Assembly: GCA_038532735.1 (NCBI GenBank)
Contig: JBCBAC010000002.1
Coordinates: 186,001-250,000 of the forward strand
Length of the DNA: 64,000 bases
Direction of reading: 5' to 3'
Source: JAHTBL01 sp038532735
GTDB lineage: Bacteria > Pseudomonadota > Alphaproteobacteria > Rhodobacterales > Rhodobacteraceae
This document shows, in pieces, positions 35,115 through 44,002 of this stretch. The position numbers were made by a program, and so were the translations under genes. Under the pieces are notes generated by a model. The model was not told the origin of the DNA. It searched no databases and saw only the letters and a list, made by a program, of their open reading frames with translations. How positions within the stretch are numbered: position 1 is the first letter of the stretch; each line of letters opens with the position of its first letter.

Positions 35115-36191
35115 TTAGGCCCCATACGCGTTCTTGTCGTGCTTCTCGACGATCTTCTCAAACCGGCGCATGAACCGCTCATCGGCCTTGGCTTTCTGCT
35201 CCAGCACTTCGCGGGCGAAGACCATGTGATCTTCGTGCTTTTCCATCATCTCGGCCATGCGCGCATTTGTGGCCGACCCGATCGCGGCCATCGCAGACTG
35301 CGCTTCCTGATCGGTTTGCACACCGATTTCATTGATCTGGTGCGCCACATCCTGCTGCTGCGCCGTCTTCAAAGACTTCGACAAAGCGTCATACAGAACA
35401 ACGCGCTGCTTGGTATCTGTCTGCAGTTTGTTGATCAGTACCATCTGCGTCGCAGCCTGATTTTGCAGAGAATCGACCCAGGTTTTGCCCTTTTCGATGT
35501 ACCGCTCCAGCGTTTGCGAGCGGGCGATCAGCACCTGTTCCTGCTGGACCATCTCGTTATATTTGGTGTTCAGCTCGGCCAATTCCGTCTCCAGCTTGGT
35601 GCGGGCTGCCGCGTCCTGCTCAACACTGATCTTGTTCTCAAGCTCGATGATTTTCGGGTCCATGCCCTGAATATCGGCCTTGAGCGTCTCCAACTCGCCG
35701 ACGGTAAACTCACGCTCGTCCAGCGTGACGACAAGGTTGTCGTTCACCTTTTCCTTTTGCTCATTGAGCAGGTGCAACTGCCCATCAAGCAGCGCAACAA
35801 TCGTGTCAGATTTTGAAATCAGATCCTGCAACTTGTCGTCGATGGAGGCGGTACGCATCCGCTCTTGCCGCATTGATTCCGATTTGCCCTTCGAGAACAC
35901 GCCGACAAAGCTCTCCCAGCCCGTCTTGTTGCGCATCTCATCAAAGTCTTTCGAGAAAGCTGCAGTGACATCATCAAGCCCCATGATCAGCTCGGCAATG
36001 TTAGCGTTCATCAGCTCGGTATGCGCATGCACATCCTCAAGCGAGGCATTCTCAATGTCGACGGTGATGTCGTCTCCGGATTTCAATTTCGCCCGCGCCG
36101 TCTCAATTCGGCTTGTCATCTCGGCAATCTTGCCTTGTGCCTCTGCAATCTGCGTCTGAGACTCTTTAATCTGCGCGTCAAAATCGGACAT
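35115..36191 (-). CDS. Long coiled-coil protein, first gene of the AAA+ operon
   Basis: 358 aa, almost entirely alpha-helical with heptad patterns. An N-terminal coiled coil (about residues 5-45), a linker region with GWESFVGVFSKGK, and a long coiled coil (about 100-235) are followed by a charged C-terminal helix. There are no membrane segments. TAGGAG sits 7 nt before the ATG. It is weakly reminiscent of TelA-like tellurite-resistance proteins in helix layout, but I see no diagnostic motif. It probably forms an oligomeric scaffold on which the AAA+ protein works; this is inference. Confidence 0.7.
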   Translation of the reverse strand: MSDFDAQIKESQTQIAEAQGKIAEMTSRIETARAKLKSGDDITVDIENASLEDVHAHTELMNANIAELIMGLDDVTAAFSKDFDEMRNKTGWESFVGVFSKGKSESMRQERMRTASIDDKLQDLISKSDTIVALLDGQLHLLNEQKEKVNDNLVVTLDEREFTVGELETLKADIQGMDPKIIELENKISVEQDAAARTKLETELAELNTKYNEMVQQEQVLIARSQTLERYIEKGKTWVDSLQNQAATQMVLINKLQTDTKQRVVLYDALSKSLKTAQQQDVAHQINEIGVQTDQEAQSAMAAIGSATNARMAEMMEKHEDHMVFAREVLEQKAKADERFMRRFEKIVEKHDKNAYGA

Positions 36192-36249
36192 TTGTTCTCC
36201 TAATCCGGGGCTGTTCCCAATACATATAGGCAATGTTAAGCCGCATTAC

Positions 36250-36265
36250 ATCACGCGCACGTGAT
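36250..36265. promoter_or_regulatory. Palindrome upstream of the AAA+ operon
   Basis: ATCACG-CGCA-CGTGAT, a perfect 6-bp inverted repeat, lies 59 nt upstream of the coiled-coil gene start in the 124-nt gap after engB. It could be an operator. I could not place a convincing promoter next to it. Confidence 0.35.
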
Positions 36266-36315
36266 ATTTTTGCGAAGACACCGCTTTTGATGAAACTTTA
36301 ACGGGAAAAATGTGG

Positions 36316-36966
36316 TCAGACTAGGTTCGCAATAAGGGATCGGAGTGTCGCGATACCGTCGCCTTTTTCAGAGCTTGTCAAAACGATCTCAGGGAAGGCC
36401 GCCGGGTGCTTCGACAGCGCCTCCCGGACCTGAGCCAGAACCTTCTCGCGGTCCTTGGCCTTCACTTTATCGACCTTGGTCAGCACGCATTGGAACGTGA
36501 CCGCGGCACTGTCGAGAAGCGACAGGATCTCTTCGTCGACTTTCTTAATCCCGTGGCGCGCGTCAATCAGCACGAAGGCCCGGCGCAGGCTTTGACGCCC
36601 AGACAGGTATTTTTTCAACAAGCGCTGCCATTTCTCGACCACGGGCAGCGGGGCATTTGCAAAGCCATAGCCCGGCAAGTCGACCAGATAGTGGCTGTCG
36701 CCCACCGTGAAATAGTTAATCTCTTGCGTGCGCCCCGGTGTATTTGACGCCCGCGCCAGACCTTTTCGGCCGGTCAATGCATTGATCAGCGTCGATTTTC
36801 CGACGTTGGAGCGTCCGGCAAAACACACCTCCATCCGGTCGTCCGGCGGCAAGCCGTCCATCGCGACGACACCTTTAAGGAACTCCGTCTCGCCCGCAAA
36901 CATCTTGCGGCCCTTTTCGCGCGACAGCTCATCAGGGTCTTCAACGATGGGAAAAGGCAGCTGCAT
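36316..36966 (-). CDS. engB: Ribosome-biogenesis GTPase EngB (YihA/YsxC)
   Basis: 216 aa TRAFAC GTPase needed for 50S subunit assembly. G1 is GRSNVGKS (residues 51-58), G3 is DLPGYG, G4 is TKVDK, and the switch segment is TPGRTQEINYF. The start at 36966 overlaps the upstream MOSC-gene stop (TGATG); the frame is open further upstream but only inside that gene. It completes the yidC-MOSC-engB unit common in Rhodobacterales. Confidence 0.94.
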   Translation of the reverse strand: MQLPFPIVEDPDELSREKGRKMFAGETEFLKGVVAMDGLPPDDRMEVCFAGRSNVGKSTLINALTGRKGLARASNTPGRTQEINYFTVGDSHYLVDLPGYGFANAPLPVVEKWQRLLKKYLSGRQSLRRAFVLIDARHGIKKVDEEILSLLDSAAVTFQCVLTKVDKVKAKDREKVLAQVREALSKHPAAFPEIVLTSSEKGDGIATLRSLIANLV

Positions 36967-37709
36967 CACATAACCTCGACAGTGTCGCCAACAGCAACCG
37001 CGCCCGAGGTGACGACTTCCGCATAAACGCCGAAATCCGTGTGATCCCACCCGTCTTGCAGCGCGCCAAGCGTATCGACATCCCGCACGCCCGTCTGAGG
37101 GTTGGCGGTCGTGGCAAGGCACCGCCCGATCCGCTCAACAACACGCATTTCAACCGTGCCGATGCGCAGGGTCTTGCCGATCCACTCGAACTCTTCCCAC
37201 GGGCCCAGCCCATCAAGCCAGAGATTGCCGCGAAACCGTCTTTGGTCCAGCTCAACTCCGGCCTTTTGGCTAAGCGCACGCAGCGAGCTTGTCGAATTCA
37301 GGCTGATCGACGGAAAGTCAGTGTCGGTCATGCCACGCTCCGGCACCCGCACCACTCGCGTGGATTGCGCACGATCCGCAGGCATAAGCGGGGCTGCCCA
37401 CGCGATCAGTGCGTCAGCTTCCGTTTCCGGGTCGACATCTAGCTCACTAAGATCCGGATGGCTCAACCGCACTCGCCCCGTTGCCTCATCCGTTTCGGCC
37501 GAGATCGCCATCAAACCGGGCGCCTTAGCGCCACGCGAGAAATTCGCGCAGCGCGACCAAGCAGTGTCGTCAACTTGGGCCGCCTCATGGGCCACAGCCC
37601 AGCGCCGATCCCATGGCATCGTCTTGCCTGCGATCAGTTCAACCGATTGCAACGCCTCAGCCCCATGCGACTTAATCGGGTGTCGCCAGATCTGAGCCAG
37701 CGTCGCCAT
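36966..37709 (-). CDS. MOSC domain-containing protein
   Basis: 247 aa. An N-terminal MOSC beta-barrel domain (about residues 1-110, beginning ATLAQIWRHPIKSHGAEAL) precedes the MOSC sulfur-carrier domain (about 120-245), with the RFRGNLWLDG stretch and RCLATTANPQTGVRD, whose Cys is the conserved sulfur-binding residue. MOSC proteins handle molybdenum cofactor or persulfide sulfur. It sits between yidC and engB with one-base overlaps on both sides. The exact substrate is unknown. Confidence 0.85.
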   Translation of the reverse strand: MATLAQIWRHPIKSHGAEALQSVELIAGKTMPWDRRWAVAHEAAQVDDTAWSRCANFSRGAKAPGLMAISAETDEATGRVRLSHPDLSELDVDPETEADALIAWAAPLMPADRAQSTRVVRVPERGMTDTDFPSISLNSTSSLRALSQKAGVELDQRRFRGNLWLDGLGPWEEFEWIGKTLRIGTVEMRVVERIGRCLATTANPQTGVRDVDTLGALQDGWDHTDFGVYAEVVTSGAVAVGDTVEVM

Positions 37710-39535
37710 CAGTCTGTGCTATCCTTCGGGGTCTTCTTGAACCCCGACTTGATATTGCCAAACACGTCCGGCTTGTACCCTTGCGAGCGCATGATCGCGT
37801 ATTGCTGGGCAAAGGTAATCAGGTTGTTCGCAATCCAGTAGATGATCAGGCCGCTGGCAAACGTGCCCAGCATGAACATGAACACCCATGGCAACCAAGC
37901 AAACACCATAGCCTGCGTCGGGTCGGTGGGCGCCGGGTTCAGCTTCTGCTGCAACCACATCGAAATACCGAGAATGATCGGCAAGACGCCAAGCGAGAAG
38001 ATAAAGAAGATCGAACTGGGGTCCGGCGTATCCCAAGGAAACAAACCAAACAGGTTCAGGATCGAGGATGGATCGGGCGCAGACAGATCGTCAATCCAGC
38101 CAACCCACGGCGCATGCCGCAACTCGATCGTGACAAAGATCACCTTGTAGAGCGAGAAGAAGATCGGGATTTGCATCAGGATCGGCAGGCAGCCCGAGGC
38201 CGGGTTCACCTTGTTATCCTTGTAGAGCTTCATCATCTCCATCTGCATCTTCTGACGATCATCGCCGGCGCGCTCTTTGAGCTTCTCCATCTCGGGCTGA
38301 AGCTCTTTCATCTTCGCCATTGAGACATAGGATTTATAGGCCAGCGGTAGTAGGATCGCCTTGATGATCAGCGTCAGACCGATGATCGCCCAACCCATAT
38401 TGCCAATCAGCGCATTCAGCCAATGCAGAACCGCGAAGATCGGCTTGGTCAGGAAGAAGAACCAACCCCAGTCGATACTGTCGAGGAAACGCTCAATCCC
38501 GCCCTCATTCTGATAGGCGCGGATCGTTTCCCACTCTTTCGCACCCGCAAAAAGTTGGGTGGTTGCTGTGATCGTGGTCCCCGGCTGCACCGTTTGGGTC
38601 TGCAGCACCGCGTCTGTTTGATAGATATCGCGTCGCGCATCATACTTCGCGATAGACCGGAATGGCGTTCCGGGCGCGGGGATCAGCGTGGTCATCCAGT
38701 AGTGATCGGTAAAACCGACCCAGCCGCTTTCGGTGACCTGCTGAACCTCCGCACGCGCGCCGAGATTTTCGGAATACTCCAGATCAGGCATATCGTTATA
38801 GTCGATTTCCTGAAGCTCGCCGTCGGATTTGCGGACCACGCCTTCGTGGATGATGAAGAACCCGGACAGATCCTGAGGTTCCCCATGACGGGCGATGATA
38901 CCGTAGGGTGCCATCGTTGCTGCCGTATCGCCCGCGTTCGTGACGGTTTGCGTCACAGTGAACATGTAATCGCTATCAACTGCGATCTCACGGCGGAAGG
39001 TCAGACCTTCGCCATTGTCCCAAACAAGCGTCACCGGGCTGTCGGGGCCAAGCGTGTCGCCACTCTCCACTGTCCAAAGCGTGTTCGGTCCGGGCACGTT
39101 TTCAGCGCTGACGCCTGCACCCGCGGCCCAACCATAAAGCGCATAATAAGCGTTGTCCGATCCCACCGGTGATAGCAGCGTGACCAGATCGCTCTCAGGC
39201 TCCAGCGTTTCGCGGTAATCAATCAGATCAAGCGTATCGATCCGGCCCCCAAGAAGCGAGAGCGAGCCATTGTAGCGCGGTGTCTCAATCGTAATCCGAG
39301 GCGCGTCATCCTGTGCCACTGCGGCATCCGTTTGCGCGCCAGCATCAGCTTGTGCCGGGGCCTGCGTGGGCGTCGACGCAACACCCGTTGCTGGAGCGGT
39401 TGGCGTCGATTGCGCGGTCGGTGCAGCCTCGGTCGGCGCGGGCGGTTCGGGGGGTGGGAAGAAATACATCCACACCAGCAGAACGATCAGGCTCAGTGCC
39501 GTCGCAAGAATGAGGTTCTTGTTGTTTTCGTCCAT
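37709..39535 (-). CDS. yidC: Membrane protein insertase YidC
   Basis: 608 aa Oxa1/YidC insertase for inner-membrane proteins. The N-terminal anchor (residues 8-27) is followed by a low-complexity Pro/Ala/Thr/Gln stretch (30-75) and the large periplasmic beta domain (about 75-345). The conserved 60KD_IMP core comes last, with KSYVSMAKMKELQPEMEKLKE and PASGCLPILMQIPIFFSLYKV. Membrane segments at the C-terminus and a basic tail are present. Gene order places it with rpmH-rnpA-yidD, though two genes (ttcA and an EAL protein) intervene here. Confidence 0.96.
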   Translation of the reverse strand: MDENNKNLILATALSLIVLLVWMYFFPPPEPPAPTEAAPTAQSTPTAPATGVASTPTQAPAQADAGAQTDAAVAQDDAPRITIETPRYNGSLSLLGGRIDTLDLIDYRETLEPESDLVTLLSPVGSDNAYYALYGWAAGAGVSAENVPGPNTLWTVESGDTLGPDSPVTLVWDNGEGLTFRREIAVDSDYMFTVTQTVTNAGDTAATMAPYGIIARHGEPQDLSGFFIIHEGVVRKSDGELQEIDYNDMPDLEYSENLGARAEVQQVTESGWVGFTDHYWMTTLIPAPGTPFRSIAKYDARRDIYQTDAVLQTQTVQPGTTITATTQLFAGAKEWETIRAYQNEGGIERFLDSIDWGWFFFLTKPIFAVLHWLNALIGNMGWAIIGLTLIIKAILLPLAYKSYVSMAKMKELQPEMEKLKERAGDDRQKMQMEMMKLYKDNKVNPASGCLPILMQIPIFFSLYKVIFVTIELRHAPWVGWIDDLSAPDPSSILNLFGLFPWDTPDPSSIFFIFSLGVLPIILGISMWLQQKLNPAPTDPTQAMVFAWLPWVFMFMLGTFASGLIIYWIANNLITFAQQYAIMRSQGYKPDVFGNIKSGFKKTPKDSTD

Positions 39536-39664
39536 GAAAGAAGGCCTACCCGTCGGCTTTTGAGATTGGGCAGGTTCAACAGAACACGCGCTGAAAGGTC
39601 AAGCGGTTTCGGGCGATCTGCGAGGGAAAGGCGCAGGCGGCCGGGCTAATGTCGCACCGATCCT

Positions 39665-41197
39665 CTATCCGCGACGCAACCCGATCTGCACCTCTGGGCC
39701 AATCTTCTCCAGATGAGTGTCCATCCAAGAGGACGTCTTTTCAAACGGCATCGGGCGCGCAAGGCCAAAGCCCTGAATATGATCGCAGCCCAGTTGGGCG
39801 AGCATTGCATGCTCTCCAATCGTTTCGACCCCTTCGGCGAGCGTCTCAAGACCCAGCCGATCAGCCATCGACAAAATTGCACCGATCATCTTTTGCTGCG
39901 CTTCATCACGGTCCACCTGCATCACAAAGGACCGATCAATCTTGATCCGGTTCACGTCAAACCTGCGAATGCTTGAGATGGACGCATGGCCTGTGCCGAA
40001 ATCATCCAGATCAATCCCGCAGCCCAACTGTGCCAATGCAGCGATATTGCGCGTAACCACATCATCATCCGATTGCGTCACGACCGTTTCGAGGATTTCG
40101 ACGCTCAGGCGCTGTGGATCAAGCTCAAAGCGGTCAAGCTCCCATTTGATCTTGTCGATCAGTTTGGGATTACCCAGCTCATCTTGGGAGAAATTCACAC
40201 CGATTGACGGCACCGAATATCCCGCCTTGTCCCAGCTTTGCAGCGCAGTGAAGGCTTGGAACAGCATGACTTCGCCAAGACGTTCCAACAGACCAACTTG
40301 CGCAATTGCCGGCAGGAAAAGCCCCGGCGCAATCACGCCGCGTTCCGGGTGATGCCACCGCGCCAGCACCTCAAACCCAGAAACTTGGCCGGTGCTGGTG
40401 TTGATCTGCGGCTGAAACCACGCCGTGATTTGACCGTTTTCGAGCGCAGTCCCAACCTCATCTGCCAGTTCATGGCGGTCGCGCAGCACGGCCTGCATAT
40501 CACTTGAAAATGCCCGGATCGCCGACGGCCCTTGCAAGGCCGCATCAGCGGCTGCCCGTTCCGCCGCATCCAAAAACGCCTCTGCTTCCCGGCGCGGCAT
40601 CCGCGCTTCGGTACAAAACCCGATAGAGGCGCTGACATAGACATGGCTGGCATCGACAGAGAACGGCTCTTCCAGCGCGGCCTGAAGACGGCCTGCAAGT
40701 TGAATGGCAAGCTCCAGATCGAAATGGCGCACGGGGCCCAGCACAATCGCACAACGCTTTTCATCCAACGGTACAAGGATGTCATCTGCGCGCAGCGTGG
40801 CCGTCAACCGTTCGATCATGCGACGCATCAGGTCCGCTCTACGCTCCTCGCCAAGCCTTTCGGAAAGCGCCGGAAAATCGTCAAAGCACAGCACAAAGAC
40901 CGCCGTTTTCCTGCTCCCGGCCTCCCCGAGGGTTCTCCCCAAAGCATGCAGCAAGCCATCGCGAGAAGGGCGATCCTGGTTCAGAGGTGGCGAGATCACT
41001 TTATCAGCCGTCACTTGGCCCCTCAAAATCGCAAGCACCAAAGGATAGAGCAGGGCCGCAGCGACAAGCGCCTTTTCACCGCCCAGCCAGAACGCGGCAA
41101 GCGTGAAGGCCGGAACGAAGGCGAGCATATGCACCCCGGACAGGGCACGCTTCAGCGACAACGCCATGCCACGCCCTGCACCATAACCGTCTGACAT
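39665..41197 (-). CDS. EAL-domain c-di-GMP phosphodiesterase with degenerate GGDEF domain
   Basis: 510 aa. Two N-terminal membrane segments (about residues 22-58) anchor it. A GGDEF-type domain follows (about 85-235), but the active-site loop reads PLDEK instead of GGDEF, so cyclase activity is lost. The EAL domain (about 245-500) looks intact: FEVLARW, NFSQDEL, EILETVV, DDFGTGHAS and KIDRSFV. It should hydrolyse c-di-GMP at the inner membrane, perhaps tuned by GTP binding at the degenerate domain. AAAGGA precedes the ATG at 41197. It lies between ttcA and yidC. Confidence 0.88.
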   Translation of the reverse strand: MSDGYGAGRGMALSLKRALSGVHMLAFVPAFTLAAFWLGGEKALVAAALLYPLVLAILRGQVTADKVISPPLNQDRPSRDGLLHALGRTLGEAGSRKTAVFVLCFDDFPALSERLGEERRADLMRRMIERLTATLRADDILVPLDEKRCAIVLGPVRHFDLELAIQLAGRLQAALEEPFSVDASHVYVSASIGFCTEARMPRREAEAFLDAAERAAADAALQGPSAIRAFSSDMQAVLRDRHELADEVGTALENGQITAWFQPQINTSTGQVSGFEVLARWHHPERGVIAPGLFLPAIAQVGLLERLGEVMLFQAFTALQSWDKAGYSVPSIGVNFSQDELGNPKLIDKIKWELDRFELDPQRLSVEILETVVTQSDDDVVTRNIAALAQLGCGIDLDDFGTGHASISSIRRFDVNRIKIDRSFVMQVDRDEAQQKMIGAILSMADRLGLETLAEGVETIGEHAMLAQLGCDHIQGFGLARPMPFEKTSSWMDTHLEKIGPEVQIGLRRG

Positions 41198-41263
41198 CGT
41201 AATCCTTTCCGCATCCGTTTGCACCTGTTGCACACACGCTAGGAAAGGATGGTCAGGGACCGG

Positions 41264-42133
41264 TTAACGCAGCTTGGGAATATCGCTCAAATTCTCTTCA
41301 ACTGGGCAAGCATCCCGCGAAAGACCCGCAAAATCAAAGAGTTTGGGGTCCAGCAGATGCGATGGTCGCGCGTTCATCAAAGCCCGAAACATCACTTGAC
41401 GACGCCCCGGGCTGTTAGCCTCCCATCCATCGAGAATCGCTTTGACTTGCTGCCGTTGCAGGCCGTCTTGCGAGCCACAAAGATCACAGGGGATGATCGG
41501 ATAATCCATCGCGGTGGCAAAGGTCTCGCAATCTGCCTCTGCCACATGCGCCAGCGGGCGATAAACGAACAGATCGCCCTCCTCATTCAGAAGCTTCGGC
41601 GGCATCGTGGCCAGCCTGCCACCGTGAAAGAGGTTCATAAAGAACGTCTCTAAGATGTCGTCACGGTGATGACCCAGCACTACGGCCGAGCATCCCTCTT
41701 CCCGCGCAATCCGGTAGAGATTGCCGCGCCGCAGCCGCGAACAGAGCGCACAATAAATACGCCCCGCAGGCACCTTATCGACCACAATCGAATAGGTGTC
41801 CTGATACTCGATCCGGTGCGGAACACCCATCTTCTCAAGAAATGCAGGTAAAACGGTCGCCGGGAAGCCGGGCTGCCCCTGATCCAGATTGCACGCCAGC
41901 AGATCAACCGGCAGCAGGCCGCGCCATTTCAGCTCATAGAGCACCGCCAGCAGCGTATAACTGTCCTTCCCGCCAGACAGGCAGACCAGCCAACGGGCAT
42001 CGCGTTCGATCATGCCGTACTGGTCAATCGCTTCGCGGGCATAGCGCACGATCCGCTTGCGCAGTTTCTTGAATTCCGTCGTCTTGGGCGCGCCCGCGAA
42101 AAGCGGATGAATATCGTCAGCGTCATCTAGCAT
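41264..42133 (-). CDS. ttcA: tRNA 2-thiocytidine(32) synthetase TtcA
   Basis: 289 aa. The PP-loop SGGKDS (residues 53-58) activates the tRNA base with ATP. Cys128 and Cys131 (CALC) and Cys216/Cys219 (CDLC) supply the iron-sulfur cluster ligands that deliver sulfur to C32 of certain tRNAs, including tRNA-Arg(ACG)-type species. Length and motifs match TtcA. It is located between yidD and the EAL gene within the rpmH-yidC neighbourhood. Confidence 0.93.
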   Translation of the reverse strand: MLDDADDIHPLFAGAPKTTEFKKLRKRIVRYAREAIDQYGMIERDARWLVCLSGGKDSYTLLAVLYELKWRGLLPVDLLACNLDQGQPGFPATVLPAFLEKMGVPHRIEYQDTYSIVVDKVPAGRIYCALCSRLRRGNLYRIAREEGCSAVVLGHHRDDILETFFMNLFHGGRLATMPPKLLNEEGDLFVYRPLAHVAEADCETFATAMDYPIIPCDLCGSQDGLQRQQVKAILDGWEANSPGRRQVMFRALMNARPSHLLDPKLFDFAGLSRDACPVEENLSDIPKLR

Positions 42134-42166
42134 GGTCAGCGATATGCCAGAGCGCGCGCCCTCTGC

Positions 42167-42409
42167 CTAGTCGTCTCTCAAGCGATTTTTCTCCGGTACC
42201 GGGTCATAGCCCATCCCGCCCCATGGATGACAGCGACCTATCCGGCGCAGGGTCAGCCAAGCGCCTTTCAGCCCGCCATGGGTCCTAAGTGCTTCAAGCG
42301 CATAGGCGCTGCAGGTCGGCTGATAGCGGCAATTATGCCCGACGATGGGCGAGAACACAGTACGATAAGCGCGAACGGGTAGGGAGAAGACCCACGCCAG
42401 CGGGGTCAT
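42167..42409 (-). CDS. yidD: Membrane protein insertion efficiency factor YidD
   Basis: 80 aa. Contains the diagnostic YRTVFSPIVGHNCRYQPTCS-type segment with its Cys pair and RCHPWGGMGYDPVP near the end. It assists YidC-dependent membrane insertion at the inner membrane. The start overlaps the rnpA stop by 4 nt (ATGA). Confidence 0.95.
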   Translation of the reverse strand: MTPLAWVFSLPVRAYRTVFSPIVGHNCRYQPTCSAYALEALRTHGGLKGAWLTLRRIGRCHPWGGMGYDPVPEKNRLRDD

Positions 42410-42810
42410 GCCCCCTCTCCGTGGATTTTGCGTAGCGCGTAGATCAGATCGCTTTGCAGGTCGGCAAAATTGCGAGAGGCCGTCACCTCAAACCGCCCGA
42501 TCAGCACGTAATCCCAACCGCTGCGCCCATGCTCTGGCAAAACCAGCCGCGCAACCTCCCGCAGGCGGCGCTTAGCCCGGTTGCGCGCAACAGCGTTGCC
42601 AACCTTCTTGGAACAGGTGAAGCCGACACGGATCCCTTCCCCCCCGCGCTTGCGCCCTTGCACCATCATCCCCTTGGTGCCCTGACGCCGCGCTTTCGCG
42701 GCCAGCAGGAAGTCCGCCCGCTTGCGCAAAACCTCCAGACAAACGGAAACCGCCGCGGGCGTTTCCACCCCGGCGGTGTCAGTCTTCATCGTATCAGGCG
42801 GTGTAGACAC
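42406..42810 (-). CDS. rnpA: Ribonuclease P protein component RnpA
   Basis: 134 aa basic protein of RNase P. The family signature is RVGFTCSKKVGNAVARNRAKRRLREVAR, seen as two parts around residues 60-87. The N-terminus is about 25 residues longer than the core. A GTG start at 42810 is assumed; an ATG at 42789 is possible, and neither has a good ribosome site, which suggests coupling to rpmH 12 nt upstream. Confidence 0.93.
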   Translation of the reverse strand: MSTPPDTMKTDTAGVETPAAVSVCLEVLRKRADFLLAAKARRQGTKGMMVQGRKRGGEGIRVGFTCSKKVGNAVARNRAKRRLREVARLVLPEHGRSGWDYVLIGRFEVTASRNFADLQSDLIYALRKIHGEGA

Positions 42811-42822
42811 CAGCCCGACCGC

Positions 42823-42957
42823 TTATGCGCTCAGCGACTTCCGGCCTTTGGCGCGGCGGGCGTTGAGGATCTTGCGGCCAGCTTTGGTTGCCATGCGCGC
42901 ACGGAAGCCGTGGCGACGCTTGCGGACCAGATTGGACGGTTGAAAAGTGCGTTTCAT
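42823..42957 (-). CDS. rpmH: 50S ribosomal protein L34
   Basis: 44 aa. The translation starts MKRTFQPSNLVRKRRHGFR and continues ARMATKAGRK to ...KGRKSLSA, an exact fit to bacterial L34. It is too short for a standard length cutoff but certain. It is the first gene of the rpmH-rnpA-yidD cluster and is transcribed from the strong promoter at 43027-43055. GGAGAAAG precedes the ATG. Confidence 0.98.
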   Translation of the reverse strand: MKRTFQPSNLVRKRRHGFRARMATKAGRKILNARRAKGRKSLSA

Positions 42958-43026
42958 CGCTCTTTCTCCAGTTAAAGAGGCGCTCCTGCGGTCAGGATTC
43001 GGCCACCCCGTGAATTCGAAGCCCTG

Positions 43027-43055
43027 CGTATAGAAGGGGTCTATAGATATGTCAA
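43027..43055 (-). promoter_or_regulatory. Sigma-70-type promoter of rpmH operon
   Basis: On the minus strand TTGACA (43050-43055) and TATACG (43027-43032) are 17 bp apart, a near-consensus promoter about 70 nt upstream of the L34 start. The remaining 43056-43262 gap up to the TVP38 gene shows nothing I can support. Confidence 0.75.
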
Positions 43056-43262
43056 AGGGGCTGAAGACGGTTTTTGCAACAAACCTACCACCAATTCCCG
43101 CCTAAATGTTTCAGTTTGTGATCGAAACGGGGGCAAACCTGTAACAACTCCCCGAAAACATCAAGGCGGCGTGAGGGCGGTAGCACAAATCCGGCCCGAG
43201 GCGCATGTTCTCTTCAACGCACAAACCCGGATTTCCTCATGCCCCCCAAGGACCAAGACCCC

Positions 43263-44000
43263 ATGACCGACCAAACCTCCAGCCCCCCTGCCAAGGGCGG
43301 TATCGCCTCCAAGTTACCGCTTATCATCATCGGGATCGTCGCCGTGCTCGGCGCTTATTTCTTACGTGATTACCTGACCTTCGAGACACTACGCGAGAAT
43401 CGCGAAGCGCTGATTGCTTTCCGTGACAACAACTATCTCGTCACCGTTCTGGCCTTCATCGCGGCCTATATCGTGATCGTCGCCTTCTCCCTGCCCGGTG
43501 CCACAGTCGCCACTTTGACCGGTGGATTTCTGTTCGCCACCTTCCCCGGAGCACTCTTCAACGTGACCGGTGCCACCATCGGTGCCATCGCCATCTTCCT
43601 CGCCGCCCGCTGGGGTCTGGGCGAGAAACTGGCCGCCAAAATGGAAAGCTCCGAAGGGGCTGTAAAAAAGATCAAAGACGGGATTGACGAGAACCAGTGG
43701 TCGATGCTCTTCCTGATCCGCCTTGTCCCGGCCGTGCCCTTCTTCGTGGCTAATCTCGTGCCCGCCCTTGTCGGTGTGCCGCTCAGCCGTTTCGCCATCT
43801 CCACCTTCCTCGGCATCATCCCCGGTGCGGTCGTCTACACCTCCGTCGGTGCGGGCCTTGGTGAAGTGTTCGAGCGTGGTGAGACCCCGAACCTCGGCAT
43901 TATCTTCGAGCCGCATATCCTCTTCCCGATCATTGGCCTCTGCGTCCTCGCAGCCCTGCCCATCGCGATCAAAGCCATCCGCGGCAAGAAAGGCCTGTAA
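43263..44000 (+). CDS. TVP38/TMEM64 (VTT/DedA-like) membrane protein
   Basis: 245 aa with about five to six hydrophobic segments and the VTT-domain core FSLPGATVATLTGGFLF, then VPAVPFFVANLVPALVGVPL with the conserved small/Pro-rich re-entrant loops. The start is uncertain: ATG 43263 (AAGGA 10 nt upstream) or 43239. The following disulfide-oxidoreductase gene begins 2 nt after the stop; this pairing of TVP38 and MerA/LPD-like proteins is recurrent in bacteria, from memory. It may move a small metabolite or lipid across the inner membrane. Confidence 0.82.
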   Translation: MTDQTSSPPAKGGIASKLPLIIIGIVAVLGAYFLRDYLTFETLRENREALIAFRDNNYLVTVLAFIAAYIVIVAFSLPGATVATLTGGFLFATFPGALFNVTGATIGAIAIFLAARWGLGEKLAAKMESSEGAVKKIKDGIDENQWSMLFLIRLVPAVPFFVANLVPALVGVPLSRFAISTFLGIIPGAVVYTSVGAGLGEVFERGETPNLGIIFEPHILFPIIGLCVLAALPIAIKAIRGKKGL

Positions 44001-44002
44001 TC

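Noticed and set aside
34311..35816. 501-codon plus-strand frame across two operon genes
   Set aside because: It spans the junction of two minus-strand genes and is Leu/His/Arg-rich, typical of an antisense artefact.
43056..43262. Replication origin near rpmH
   Set aside because: rpmH often lies near oriC in some bacteria, but no DnaA-box cluster or AT-rich unwinding region is visible and dnaA is absent.
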